Origin: Liriodendron chinense
Lineage: Eukaryota > Streptophyta > Magnoliopsida > Magnoliales > Magnoliaceae
Reading direction: 5' to 3'
Assembly (NCBI GenBank): GCA_003013855.2
Contig: ML058407.1
Span: forward strand, 2,046,001 to 2,110,000
DNA length: 64,000 nt
The notes beneath the pieces are model-generated. The model searched no databases, was not told the DNA's origin, and saw only the letters and a list, made by a program, of their open reading frames with translations. Shown piece by piece: positions 33,537 through 44,041 of this stretch (position 1 is the stretch's first letter; each line of letters opens with the position of its first letter). The position numbers and the translations under genes were made by a program.

Positions 33537-33775
33537 AATGAAATTATAAGAAGTTGAAACTACCCTAATCTAGGAAGAAAAACAAAAAGAAGAAAGGAAG
33601 ATGTTACCCGTGAAGGTGAGAACTATGTCAACAACTAAGTTCCTACAAAACACAAAAACAGAAAATTGTTAGTAATATAAAAAAAATCAGAAAACTACTT
33701 CTAGAAAAACTAAAAATCCTACCTAACTAAGAGTACTCTATAGCTACTAGAACAATTAGAACCGTTGAACTTCTT
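33537..33775 (-). other. Element A leader
   Basis: A-rich noncoding stretch between primer site and ORF start; no ORF or clear structure. Confidence 0.6.
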
Positions 33776-33793
33776 TCCCCGGCAACGGCGCCA
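33776..33793 (-). other. Primer binding site (tRNA-Asp), Element A
   Basis: Minus strand TGGCGCCGTTGCCGGGGA, the exact Athila tRNA-Asp site, six bases after the LTR end at 33800. Confidence 0.9.
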
Positions 33794-33799
33794 AAAACT

Positions 33800-33974
33800 T
33801 GTTCGCTTCCCCAAGTGTAGGGTTGCAATGTAGTAATAATTTCGGTAAGACCGAGGTCGATCCACAGGGAAGGAAGTAAACAATTCTAACTATCCTAATA
33901 ACTAGAATCTAAAGAGGTTTGTGAAATTGGTTTTGAACATAAAATAGAAAATCTGATAATGAAAAGATAACTAG
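33800..33974 (-). repeat. Element A 5' LTR, inner fragment
   Basis: Matches 142-316 of the 3' LTR. Ends at the ACTAG duplication where Element B enters; the LTR continues at 39849. Confidence 0.92.
33970..33974. repeat. Target-site duplication ACTAG, left copy (Element B)
   Basis: ACTAG before TGAAATTGCG and again at 39844-39848 after GCACTAACA. The uninterrupted sister LTR has a single ACTAG here (near 310). Confidence 0.95.
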
Positions 33975-35212
33975 TGAAATTGCGGTTTTACCGCTTGTAG
34001 AGATACTCGGAGATATGTCTATGGACCTAGAGGGGGGGTGAATAGGACCTTTTTAAAATTCTTTTCGCCTACTTATGCAATTCAACAAGTTTAAGCTAGG
34101 TAAGCAAGAACACCTTGGCTTCCAAGCCTTGGTGGGTCCAATCACAAGACTAGCAAGAGTTAAGCAATAACCAACCCTAGTCTAAGCATGCATAGGTAAG
34201 AAAATGAGTCAACTAATTAAGCTACTAACCTATGCACCTTGTGTAGACTTATGAGATTGGATCAATGAGCTCAAGTCTACACAAGTAGTGAAGGTACATC
34301 TTGTGCAAGGATGCCTAAAAAGTGCCTAGCATGCATTCATATCAATCATTCATAATTAAGCAATTAAACTAACAATGCAAAGATATCAATGTGCTCAATA
34401 ACAATCACAAACACAAGGATGTATAGTGGTTCGACTACGTGTCTACTCCACTCCCGGTTCAAGTACTCAACCCCTTTGAGCACACCGGCATTCACTATCG
34501 GAGGTTTTAAATGAGGTTCACCTCTCAACCTTTACACGGAGGTTTTATCGGTTCACCTCTCAACCGTATCCGGAGTTTTAGACATAGGCTAACTCTCAAC
34601 CTTATCGCACGTTTACTCCTGTGTCGGAGGCTCCCCCTTGGAGACTTAGTTTAGGCCCGGCTGACGGACCAAGGAACGGCTAACGTCCCTAAGGCGAGTT
34701 GACAAACAAACTCTAAAATGGACTCTCAAATGAGACAACTTACTTGTCGGATGAGCCCCTTGTTTAGCGCCGTATTGGGTTGCTTGATCTTTGCTCTCCC
34801 GTGCTTCAATCAGCTTCCCTTTGCTCCCTCGATCATGCCGCCGTTGCGTTGCCAATGCCTCAGCCACATTCGATCAAACACCTTGCATGCGATGCCTTGA
34901 AATGCCCAAGGTGCTAGGAGGATGGGTGAATCTCATACATGGGATGTGTAGGTTGTTCCAACTAGGAGATTCACCTAGAGAGTCTTCTAGAGGTCTTGGA
35001 CAAAGGATATACCTATGTGGAATAGTGTCACACCTCTAGATTTGAGAGAGGAATCAAGTCATCTCTTGATAGCATTTGAATGCCCATACTTGTGTTTGAA
35101 ACACAAGGGATATGACTTGAGAACCTCCTCTTTGAGGCCCCTTATGATGTACAAGATAAGTGTGGAATGGGCTCTCAAAAACTTCTCTAAATGACCCAAG
35201 AATGGAGCTCCA

Positions 35213-35220
35213 TATTTATA
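35213..35220 (-). promoter_or_regulatory. TATA box, Element B 3' LTR
   Basis: TATAAATA on the minus strand; the palindrome array begins 47 bp upstream. Confidence 0.65.
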
Positions 35221-35266
35221 GAAAAGAGGCTCCAACGGTCATAAAACGGCCATAAAACGGCCTGCC

Positions 35267-35591
35267 CCGACCGGTCATGACCGGTCGGACTCCCCTGCTG
35301 AAGAACCTCAAGTGTATAGGCCACATATATGGGCCGACCGGTCATGACCGGTCGGACCCCCTCACTGGACAGCCTAAAACATCAGGCCGACCGGTCATGA
35401 CCGGTCGGCCCCCCTTGCTGGCTGGCTTATCAATGTAGGAAGCCAAAACTGGCCGATCGGTCATGACCGGTCGGCCCACCTTGCTGTTTCCCTTCTATTG
35501 TGAAGGCCGACCGGTCATGACCGGTCGGCTGGTCTTTGTAAATCCAGCAGGGCTGCTGGCCGACCGGTCTTGACCGGTCGGACCAGCCTGG
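35267..35591. repeat. Six 22-bp palindromes containing GACCGGTC (Element B 3' LTR)
   Basis: Arms CCGACCGGTC / GACCGGTCGG around AT (TT in the last unit), starting at 35267, 35334, 35397, 35453, 35517 and 35570, spacing 53-67 bp. Five are perfect or near-perfect dyads and the fourth has one change. Where flanked by GG/CC, each arm holds GCCGAC, the DRE/CRT core bound by DREB/CBF factors. Confidence 0.9.
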
Positions 35592-35919
35592 GTCCCCCTA
35601 CAATGTGCTGACTCTCTACTTTCTTCAGCTGGTTCATATAGACCTAGGTAGAGTTGATCAAATGGGACACCTAGGGCCTATCTATGATGACTAAAGGGTT
35701 CTAAATATGGTCAAGGTCATCAAGGATACAAAGGGGATAGGTTTTGGTCGAGGTTAAGGCACCAAGGCATCTCATATACCTGAATCTTCTTCCTTGATGT
35801 GGCTGGACGTCTTGAGTCTTCGGTCTTCGTCTTCATTGGGCTCAACCGACACAAGACTCACAGCTGTAAGTGATTGACAAACAAGGTGCACTAGTATGCC
35901 ACGAAAAAGTGCACTAACA

Positions 35920-35934
35920 ATCTCCCCCTTTGTC
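35920..35934 (-). other. Polypurine tract, Element B
   Basis: Minus strand GACAAAGGGGGAGAT directly before the 3' LTR start TGTTAG. Confidence 0.85.
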
Positions 35935-36739
35935 AATTACTTACAAAAACTTAACCTACCAAAACAAATTACATGTTCAAGATATTACAATGATAAAGCA
36001 TAAATTACAGGACTCTTGACATGCCTAAACTAAGCTGCTCCGCTTCAGTTTGCTCCCCCACAACCTGTCAATCCCTGCATCACAAAAGATAGCAAACTAG
36101 TTTTGGTGGGATTTGATCTTTCTCCCCCTTTTTGTTAGCAATTGACAAACTATTCTCTCCCCCTTAATGATATGCCAATAAGGTGAGGGTAAGAGAAGAT
36201 AGTGTGTCGCAGTTATAACTATAAGCACATGCTAAAACGGAGAGTGTAGGGTGCATGAATCATAAGTACATGGAGCATGCTAAGAAAAACATGATTAACA
36301 GGAAGATATAACTATCTAAGCGTAGGTAATCATGCAATATTGGTCAAGGACATACATTTGCAATGAAGCACAAAGGGCTTATAGCCCAATCAACCAACCT
36401 CCCCTAATGGTATATCAAGACCAAAACTAAGCAAAGATTAGTATACATGAAGCATAAAACTCAAGATGATTAGCTAATCTAAGCAGGAAGACAATCTAGC
36501 AAGTAAATGAATTAAATAGAAACCAGGCTAAATCATCACAAACTGGGCGAATGAGGCTGGAATCCTCTGATTTACCCATACATACAGGAATGAGGCTGAA
36601 ATCCTCAGATTTTCCAATAAAAGCATAATTAGCTACCCTCACTAACCATGATAAGATTGAAAAGCCAAAGGGTAGCAAAATTCCTCAACACCCTCATAGA
36701 ATATAGCATGAGGTGAGGGGTTGGAAACTCCTTCTCCTC
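35935..36739 (-). other. Element B noncoding region after gag
   Basis: 805 bp without a meaningful frame or pol similarity. A small direct repeat (GAATGAGGCTGGAATCCTC-like) near 36549-36612. Another purine-rich stretch near 36121-36160 resembles the PPT. Confidence 0.6.
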
Positions 36740-37825
36740 CTAGAAAGGATAGCGGTTGGGATCCCCTCTTAGATAATCTGGTAGAGGGGTCGTGATGGAG
36801 GCCGAGAGAGCAAGATCTTTATGTTGGCTCTCATCATCAGATTCGGACTCCTCCGTATCATCCCAAGTGGCAGCCATTGCCTTTTTACCTTTCGGTTTAG
36901 ACCCTTCCGGACATTCCGGGGCAATATGGCCACGACGACCGCAACCGTAACAACGGACAGATGAAGGTATAGATGATTTTCCTGAACGTTTATCACCCTT
37001 CTTGTCCTTCTTGTCACGGCTATTCCCTCTATCAAACTTGAGGAATCTCTTGAATTTTTTGTTCAATTGTTCTTCCTCATCATCCTCATCATCGCTATCT
37101 TCTTCCGTCTCACTTTTGATTTTCTTGTGTCTGTGAGAGGACTTGAAGGCGATGTTTTTCCTTCTAGAGGGGGCTTTAAAGCCTAGCTCAAAGGTTTGTA
37201 GGGAACCTATGAGTTCTTCAACTTTCATGGTATTAAGATCCCTACACTCTTCAATGGTGGTGACTTTAGAAGAGAACCGATCCGGAAGAGATCTCAGGAT
37301 TTTCCTACAAAGCCTATGTTCCGGAACCGGATCCCCTAAGCCCCACATATCATTTGTGATTTTGTTCAGTTTGGTATAAAATTCAGTAAACGTTTCATCC
37401 TCCTCCATAGTAATATTTTCAAAGAGAGTGGAGAGGCGCTGGAGTTTAGAATTTTTAACAACATTTGTTCCTTCATGGGTAACTTCCAAAATATCCCATG
37501 CTTGTTTACTGGTAGTGCAATTTTGGATCCGACCAAATTCTTCTCTAGATACTGAACAAAATATGGCATTCAGGCCTTTGGCATTATTAATACGTTGAGT
37601 TTTTTCATGAGCAGTCCACAATGCCTTGTCTTTTGGCCTGAGAACATCCGGCTCACCCTCCTTAGAAATAGTGACCATTGGGGGTTCATATCCAAAATCA
37701 ACCATGTCCCTCACATCCGAATCAATGGATTCCAAGAAGATGCGCATTCGGGCTTTCCAATATGGATAATTTGACCCATCAAAGAAAGGAGGCTTAGTGA
37801 CGGATGAAGAGTCCTCTCTAGACAT
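36740..37825 (-). CDS. gag: Ty1/copia Gag, intact
   Basis: 361 codons with no stop or shift, starting MSREDSSSVTKPPFFDGSNY 60 bp after the primer site. It has the copia gag N-terminal block (FFDGSNYPYWKARMRIFL), the UBN2-type core (SKQAWDILEVTHEGTN, FTEFYTKLNKI, ILRSLPDRFSSKVT), a charged linker (about residues 240-285) and a CCHC zinc knuckle CYGCGRRGHIAPEC (Cx2Cx4Hx4C) at about residue 300. Full-length for the family, but ends without a protease. Gag packages element RNA; an intact gag in an element lacking pol suggests selection on gag itself. The start is the first ATG after the primer site in a clean frame. Confidence 0.93.
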   Translation of the reverse strand: MSREDSSSVTKPPFFDGSNYPYWKARMRIFLESIDSDVRDMVDFGYEPPMVTISKEGEPDVLRPKDKALWTAHEKTQRINNAKGLNAIFCSVSREEFGRIQNCTTSKQAWDILEVTHEGTNVVKNSKLQRLSTLFENITMEEDETFTEFYTKLNKITNDMWGLGDPVPEHRLCRKILRSLPDRFSSKVTTIEECRDLNTMKVEELIGSLQTFELGFKAPSRRKNIAFKSSHRHKKIKSETEEDSDDEDDEEEQLNKKFKRFLKFDRGNSRDKKDKKGDKRSGKSSIPSSVRCYGCGRRGHIAPECPEGSKPKGKKAMAATWDDTEESESDDESQHKDLALSASITTPLPDYLRGDPNRYPF

Positions 37826-37884
37826 ATTTTCAAGTTTCTCTTTAGGATCTACCTCTAGGCAATTAAGCCCTTAAAGAGGAACCC

Positions 37885-37896
37885 GCTCTGATACCA
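37885..37896 (-). other. Primer binding site (initiator tRNA-Met), Element B
   Basis: Minus strand TGGTATCAGAGC, the standard plant copia primer site, two bases after the 5' LTR end. Confidence 0.93.
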
Positions 37897-39136
37897 ATTG
37901 AAATTGCGGTTTTACCGCTTGTAGAGATACTCGGAGATATGTCTATGGACCTAGAGGGGGGGTGAATAGGACCTTTTTAAAATTCTTTTCGCCTACTTAT
38001 GCAATTCAACAAGTTTAAGCTAGGTAAGCAAGAACACCTTGGCTTCCAAGCCTTGGTGGGTCCAATCACAAGACTAGCAAGAGTTAAGCAATAACCAACC
38101 CTAGTCTAAGCATGCATAGGTAAGAAAATGATTCAACTAATTAAGCTACTAACCTATGCACCTTGTGTAGACTTATGAGATTGGATCAATGAGCTCAAGT
38201 CTACACAAGTAGTGAAGGTACATCTTGTGCAAGGATGCCTAAAAAGTGCCTATCATGCATTCATATCAATCATTCATAATTAAGCAATTAAACTAACAAT
38301 GCAAAGATATCAATGTGCTCAATAACAATCATAAACACAAGGATGTATAGTGGTTTGAGTACGTGTCTACTCCACTCCCGGTTCAAGTACTCAACCCCTT
38401 TGAGCACACCGGCATTCACTATCGGAGGTTTTAAATGAGGTTCACCTCTCAACCTTTACACGGAGGTTTTATCGGTTCACCTCTCAACCGTATCCGGAGT
38501 TTTAGACATAGGCTAACTCTCAACCTTATCGCACGTTTACTCCCGTGTCGGAAGCTCCCCCTTGGAGACTTAGTTTAGGCCCGGCTGACGGACCAAGGAA
38601 CGGCTAACGTCCCTAAGGCGAGTTGACAAACAAACTCTAAAATGGACTCTAAAATGAGACAACTTACTTGTCGGATGAGCCCCTTGTTTAGCGCCGTATT
38701 GGGTTGCTTGATCTTTGCTCTCCCGTGCTTCAATCAGCTTCCCTTTGCTCCCTCGATCATGCCGCCGTTGCGTTGCCAATGCCTCAGCCACATTCGATCA
38801 AACACCTTGCATGCGATGCCTTGAAATGCCCAAGGTGCTAGGAGGATGGGTGAATCTCATACATGGGATGTGTAGGTTGTTCCAACTAGGAGATTCACCT
38901 AGAGAGTCTTCTAGAGGTCTTGGACAAAGGATATACCTATGTGGAATAGTGTCACACCTCTAGATTTGAGAGAGGAATCAAGTCATCTCTTGATAGCATT
39001 TGAATGCCCATACTTGTGTTTGAAACACAAGGGATATGACTTGAGAACCTCCTCTTTGAGGCCCCTTATGATGTACAAGATAAGTGTGGAATGGGCTCTC
39101 AAAAACTTCTCTAAATGACCCAAGAATGGAGCTCCA

Positions 39137-39144
39137 TATTTATA
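39137..39144 (-). promoter_or_regulatory. TATA box, Element B 5' LTR
   Basis: TATAAATA on the minus strand; drives gag from the 5' LTR. Confidence 0.68.
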
Positions 39145-39190
39145 GAAAAGAGGCTCCAACGGTCATAAAACGGCCATAAAACGGCCTGCC

Positions 39191-39515
39191 CCGACCGGTC
39201 ATGACCGGTCGGACTCCCCTGCTGAAGAACCTCAAGTGTATAGGCCACATATATGGGCCGACCGGTCATGATCGGTCGGACCCCCTCACTGGACAGCCTA
39301 AAACATCAGGCCGACGTGTCATGACCGGTCGGCCCCCCTTGCTGGCTGGCTTATCAATGTAGGAAGCCAAAACTGGCCGACCGGTCATGACCAGTCGGCC
39401 CACCTTGCTGTTTCCCTTCTATTGTGAAGGCCGACCGGTCATGACCGGTCGGCTGGTCTTTGTAAATCCAGCAGGGCTGCTGGCCGACCGGTCTTGACCG
39501 GTCGGACCAGCCTGG
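39191..39515. repeat. Six GACCGGTC palindromes, Element B 5' LTR
   Basis: Same array as 35267-35591, shifted by 3924 bp. Point changes in units 2, 3 and 4 break single arms. Confidence 0.88.
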
Positions 39516-39843
39516 GTCCCCCTACAATGTGCTGACTCTCTACTTTCTTCAGCTGGTTCATATAGACCTAGGTAGAGTTGATCAAATGGGACACCTAGGG
39601 CCTATCTATGATGCCTAAAGGGTTCTAAATATGGTCAAGGTCATCAAGGATACAAAGGGGATAGGTTTTGGTCGAGGTTAAGGCACCAAGGCATCTCATA
39701 TACCTGAATCTTCTTCCTTGATGTGGCTGGACGTCTTGAGTCTTCGGTCTTCGTCTTCATTGGGCTCAACCGACACAAGACTCACAGCTGTAAGTGATTG
39801 ACAAACAAGGTGCACTAGTATGCCACGAAAAAGTGCACTAACA

Positions 39844-41104
39844 ACTAGAGCATCAAGGATCCACTTATAGCTCTACTTAGATGCATAATTCGCTATGGTT
39901 TCTTACTTTCTCAACTAGAATCGAAATTAAGTTCTATCTAGTCGGATAATAGAGCAGTTAAAACAATCAATCTGTCACATGTATGATTCATGTACATGAT
40001 TCTCTCAATGCAAGCTAGGACTTGAGCACACTCAATTGCATAGGTCAGTCCCAATTCCAATAGGTTAAGATCACAACCATAATCATCATTAAATCCTGTC
40101 ACAAGATAAAACTAGATCATGATTTGAACTTGATCCAAATCACATACACAGTCTCACATACTTCAGAATTTCCAGAAAGTAGACTTTTAGTATGAAACTC
40201 CCACATGAAGATCATAGATCTAGAGCGTATTCCAATTCCTCGGATCATACAGGTCTAGACTAGCTCAAAACAATTAAGAACTCAAGCAATTCTTCTAAAC
40301 ATCCATTAGTCATCATAAGATTAAGAAAAACTACTTAGTACTTGAATTAAACTTCAAACCATTATTCTTCAATAGAAATCCAACTTGAAACCAATAAAAC
40401 GAATTAAACAATCTAAGAAAACTATAAGGTTCACCTCTTAGCTCTAGCTAAGAGATTAGCTAATGAAAAGCATATTAAAAGCAAAACTAGAACTAGAATT
40501 AAAAGATGAATAAAACTAGTTGTAGGAGGCTAGGAAGCCTCCTAGGTCTTGAATCCTTTGCTCCCCACGTTGCTAGATGCCCTGGGAAGAGAGTGGAGGT
40601 GGCCTTTTATAAGTTGGAGCAGAGGATTCCAGATTGCGTAAGAAATCACGCAATTGTGCAGAGAAAATCGGACCTTCACGGACAAGCTCTGTTACGCTGA
40701 CGACCGATCGCACGATCGGTCTAAGCTCATGAACGACCGGTCGTACTACCGGTCTTAAAACCTCAAAAACAGTCCAGTGCGTTTTGTGTTTCTGGACTCA
40801 TCTCAACCTGTCTAGCGACCGGTCTAGCTATGTAAACTTGTCTGGCGACCGATCTTAGGACAGGTCTTGGGACAGCTTTTCCATATTTTCCTCTCTTTCT
40901 TTCTTCTTCTTTCATCCACCTTTTTTCACTTGTTATATTGATCTTCAATGCATATAAAGTAACTCTTTTAACTATGAATTAGTGAAGTCTCCCTCTCATT
41001 CCTACAATCACAAATACATGCATTAAATTATTCTTTAAATCATGAAAACCATGCATAATGAGTGATGAATTGGGGTTTGAATATGCACAATTAAGAGCTC
41101 AACA
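39844..41104 (-). repeat. Element A 5' LTR, outer fragment
   Basis: Resumes after the ACTAG duplication (39844-39848) and ends AGAGCTCAACA, i.e. TGTTGAGCTC on the minus strand. TATA at 40611-40603; degraded GACCGGTC array 40702-40853. Confidence 0.93.
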
Positions 41105-41109
41105 ATAAT
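41105..41109. repeat. Target-site duplication ATAAT, right copy (Element A)
   Basis: Identical to 137-141. Confidence 0.9.
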
Positions 41110-42014
41110 CGATATTTCAAATGATCGGGTCGTTAGGAGAAGCTGTGTTGAGTTATATTTCTTCGAGAAGTTCAAATTCGATAGATTGGATCAGCTATTT
41201 CTGATGCATGTGAATGGCTAAGTATCGGGTCTAATAAACATTTGTTTGTGCTGATTTCTGATAAACGATAGGGATCAGTGCCTTGCAAGTGTTTGATTAA
41301 GCTATTTTGTAGCATGAAGACGTTAGCTTTGTTTCGGCGTCTTTGAGATCGTGGCTAATTTTACTTGGCATTAGTTGATTTTCGGGCCAATTGGGCACTT
41401 CCTGGGGCGTGTTTACGATCTGACCGGAGGATTCGGTGAACACCGGTCATGATCGTCCTTGGATAGTAATGGATCATGTCCATAAGGATTGCAATGATGT
41501 CGAATCCACCTTAGCGTCAGTGCGATCGCATTTCGTTTCGCTTAGTGTAAGTTGATTTCTGAGCCAATAGGGCACTTCCCAAGGCTGAAAATGACTAAGT
41601 AGTGGACCTGTTGACCATTTAATCAGGGTTGTCGAAGGTCCTGAGATCAAGTAATCTCATTGTGATTCATCCTTATAATATATCATGTTATGGCGGAGAG
41701 AAGTCTCCCTCTCGGGATTGGTCGAATTTCGCTTGATTCTCCTCGATTTTGGCTGTTTCTGGCTCTTTCGGAAGGATTTTCGAGGTTTACTATTTTGACT
41801 AAGTGTTGGTTATTTTGATTAAATATGTGATTCGGCCCACTTAACACTGACCGTTGGCAAATCCGATCCGGGGGATGAATAGATTTCATCGGTGTGCATC
41901 TAAGAGAACCGGTTTGATCGGAAGGCGAATCAGATCGAAGGAGGGCCACACCATGGAAGGTCCCACCCTCTTAGCAGCGTCTAGGTGCATGTGCACTGGA
42001 GGTGGGAGCTTGTG

Positions 42015-42040
42015 CCCCCCCCCCCCCCCCCCCCCCCCCC
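42015..42040. repeat. Poly-C run, 26 bp
   Basis: Uninterrupted C homopolymer inside the K1 word array; its length is a likely site of sequencing or replication slippage. Confidence 0.85.
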
Positions 42041-42506
42041 TCGGGTGCATGTGAATGATTTCAAGGAGGAGAGAGAGATATGGACCTATGGGCGCATGTG
42101 AGGTACCACATGCGCCTACCCTCCCCCATGGGTGCATGTCCTCTAAGGACTTGGTACATTTTCAAGTTTGCTTCAAGCCAAAAGTGGCCTTGGGTGCATG
42201 TACATGCAAAGTAAGAAAGAGAGAGGAAGGGAGAGTGATATGGGCGCATGTTGCAAAGCACATGCGGCTGCCTCCTCCTCATGGGCGCATGTCCTATATG
42301 GACTTAGAAAATTTGGAATTTTCTCTCCTCTCTCCTTGCATTTTACTCCGGTGGGAGAAATTCCTTTCCGACGAAGGCCTAGCGAAGGCATCCGGTGAAG
42401 AAAATCCTTTTTGGTGAGGGTTTTCGATAAGGATTCCGGTGAGGAATTTTACCTCTGTAGAGTGCTCTGGTGGTGAGGATGCCCCCTGTCTCAGCGAGTG
42501 GAGGGG

Positions 42507-42514
42507 TATTTATA
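42507..42514 (-). promoter_or_regulatory. TATA box, K1 LTR
   Basis: TATAAATA on the minus strand in GAGGGGTATTTATAGAAGG, equivalent to Element E 52954-52945. Confidence 0.6.
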
Positions 42515-43452
42515 GAAGGTTTATCGGGTATCGGGTACTAGGTGCATGTGCTTTGCAAAAAGGGAGGGCATGCGCATGTAGAGGAGTGTGTAGGCGCATG
42601 TGGCTTGTGGTATGCGCATGCCATAGTGTGTTATGCACCAGGCGCATGTACTTGGTGTGGGCGCATGTGCTCACACTTAGCATTTTTTGAAATTCTGAAA
42701 TTTGAAAAAAGGGGGAGAAGGACTTGCATGCACATGTGAAAGGGGTGTAAGCGCATGTCTCCTCATAGCATGCACATGCTCCCTATGTGGTGTGTGCATG
42801 TATCCCCAACACAGAATATTTCAAGTTTAGGCTCCGACGGGCGACCTCCAGAGGACAGCTACTCTTTTGGGAACCAAAGTCACTGACGCCAATACACTTT
42901 AGAGTTAGGATCGACCTCCTGAATGAATGGGGTGGGGTACCGATGGTCATCTGCTATGAATTTTGGTAGTTCCTTCCCAATTTGGAGTTCCGATCGGCTC
43001 TTTGTATAGGAATGTTGCTTTGGGAAGCGCGCACATAGAAACATGCACCGCAAGGACTCAAACTTGCTAGTTAAGGTTTTTCAGGCATTCTAAATCATTT
43101 GACGGCATTATGGATGTCCAATTTCACTTCAAAATGGTACTTGTAAGCTTTAGGGCCCTTTTGGTCAGCTCCGGATAGGGGTAAAACACGTTTTGGTGTG
43201 CATAGGTAAAGATGAGCACCGCGCGATTTTAAAACTTGCAGGTCAAGGGTTTTAGGGCGTTCTGGATCATTTGGCGGCCATCCGCATGTCTGATTTTGCT
43301 TCGAAATGACATTTGTAGGTTTTGGTCACGATCGCGCATGTTAGGGTTGCACTGTCATTTTACGAGTATTTCAGATCTCGAAATTGGTTCGAATCGTCGT
43401 AGATGGACTGCTGAATACTATTTTATAATGGGTACAAATTTGAGCCCCAACA

Positions 43453-43995
43453 TGAACATATGTTCGATGGAATTGAATTGGTCTTCGATGGTTAACTTCT
43501 AGGTAGTTTGACAAAATGTTACTGTAGCTTCAGGTGAGTTTTAAAGGATAGATTCAGTCAGACAAATGTCTTTGAAAGTGGTGAAAATAATCGATATCTA
43601 TAGGGTGGAAGCCGATGTTTCGATCAACTCTATCGACTTACTTACTTCCAGGTGTAGGAGTTTGGGATGTAGGTTTTGGTCGGTTTGAGTGGGAACATAG
43701 ACAATTACAGTTTAAACTTCTATACCACCTGAGGCATATAAATATCCGTTAGTAAGGCGGCATATACCATCGTGCACCGCTAGAAAGCAAGACGTGTTGT
43801 GAGTTCGTCCGTGCGGGTAATTTATGAGCCTGTGCACCGCTCGCGGAGAAGTAAAGGACTGACGCCTTTCCGACCGCGAGTAATTAAGGTCGGATTAGTA
43901 CATGCCACAGAGCCACTTTCGTTCTCCGTCGCGCCGTACTGTAGTTCATTCAGGAAAGGAATTCCTAAGAACCGCCGTTCCTGAAGCCCCCGTAG
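43453..43995. other. Unassigned sequence between K1 and F-family LTR remnant
   Basis: 543 bp. Two short blocks sharing GTGCACCGCT (about 43773 and 43835); no ORF or similarity to other parts of the window. Probably debris of the element that K1 inserted into. Confidence 0.5.
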
Positions 43996-44041
43996 AGTTA
44001 TAGGCAAAATGGTGGAGATAAGATTTCACGTGGAAATGTCC

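Larger units (their letters stand above)
33975..35919 (-). repeat. Element B 3' LTR
   Basis: 1945 bp; minus-strand reading TGTTAGTGCAC...GCAATTTCA. TATA at 35220-35213, palindrome array 35267-35591. Confidence 0.95.
33975..39843 (-). mobile_element. Element B: gag-only Ty1/copia element (TR-GAG-like)
   Basis: 5869 bp, minus strand: 5' LTR 39843-37899, initiator tRNA-Met primer site, one intact gag ORF, about 0.8 kb noncoding, polypurine tract 35934-35920, 3' LTR 35919-33975, TSD ACTAG. Equal-length LTRs (1945 bp) differ at only about a dozen sites by eye, so it is the youngest insertion here. No protease, integrase, RT or RNase H: pol must come from another copia element. Confidence 0.93.
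37899..39843 (-). repeat. Element B 5' LTR
   Basis: 1945 bp, pair of 33975-35919. TATA at 39144-39137; palindrome array 39191-39515, in which three units carry substitutions not found in the 3' LTR copy. Confidence 0.95.
142..41104 (-). mobile_element. Element A: non-autonomous Athila-like LTR retrotransposon, host of two nested insertions
   Basis: Element A runs on the minus strand: 5' LTR 41104-33800 (split by Element B), tRNA-Asp primer site 33793-33776, one long ORF (33536-33158, then 3891-2722), purine tract near 1611-1599 and 3' LTR 1598-142. It is flanked by ATAAT. Its own sequence is about 5.9 kb; the rest is Elements 1 (with D inside) and B. No protease, RT or integrase is seen, so it must have moved with proteins supplied in trans, most simply by an autonomous Athila such as the family of Element 1, with which it shares LTR ends, primer site and 3' noncoding sequence. 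Confidence 0.9.
41980..42800. repeat. GCGCATG word array in K1 LTR
   Basis: Repeated GGGCGCATGT/GGTGCATGTG words, many followed by the complement ACATGCGCC (e.g. around 42087-42115 and 42241-42265). Same word as in Element E, on both sides of the TATA box. Confidence 0.8.
41110..43452 (-). mobile_element. K1: Tat-type LTR, right fragment
   Basis: Continues the LTR of 1-141 and ends GAGCCCCAACA at 43452, like Elements D and E. Collinear with much of the Element E LTR, e.g. CAATAGGGCACTTCC near 41565 against 52035 and CTAAGTAGTGGACCTG. It contains GCGCATG words and a TATA box. No purine tract or PMD leader follows 43452, so this is the outer (5') LTR end of a minus-strand element, or a solo LTR. 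The other boundary is outside the window. Confidence 0.75.

Noticed and set aside
34646..35039. ORFs in the Element B LTRs, duplicated at 38570-38963
   Set aside because: Identical because the LTRs are duplicated; three overlapping frames, none with a recognisable domain, inside the promoter region.
41886..42417. Overlapping ORFs on both strands in K1
   Set aside because: Low-complexity frames through GCGCATG words and the poly-C run; no family similarity.
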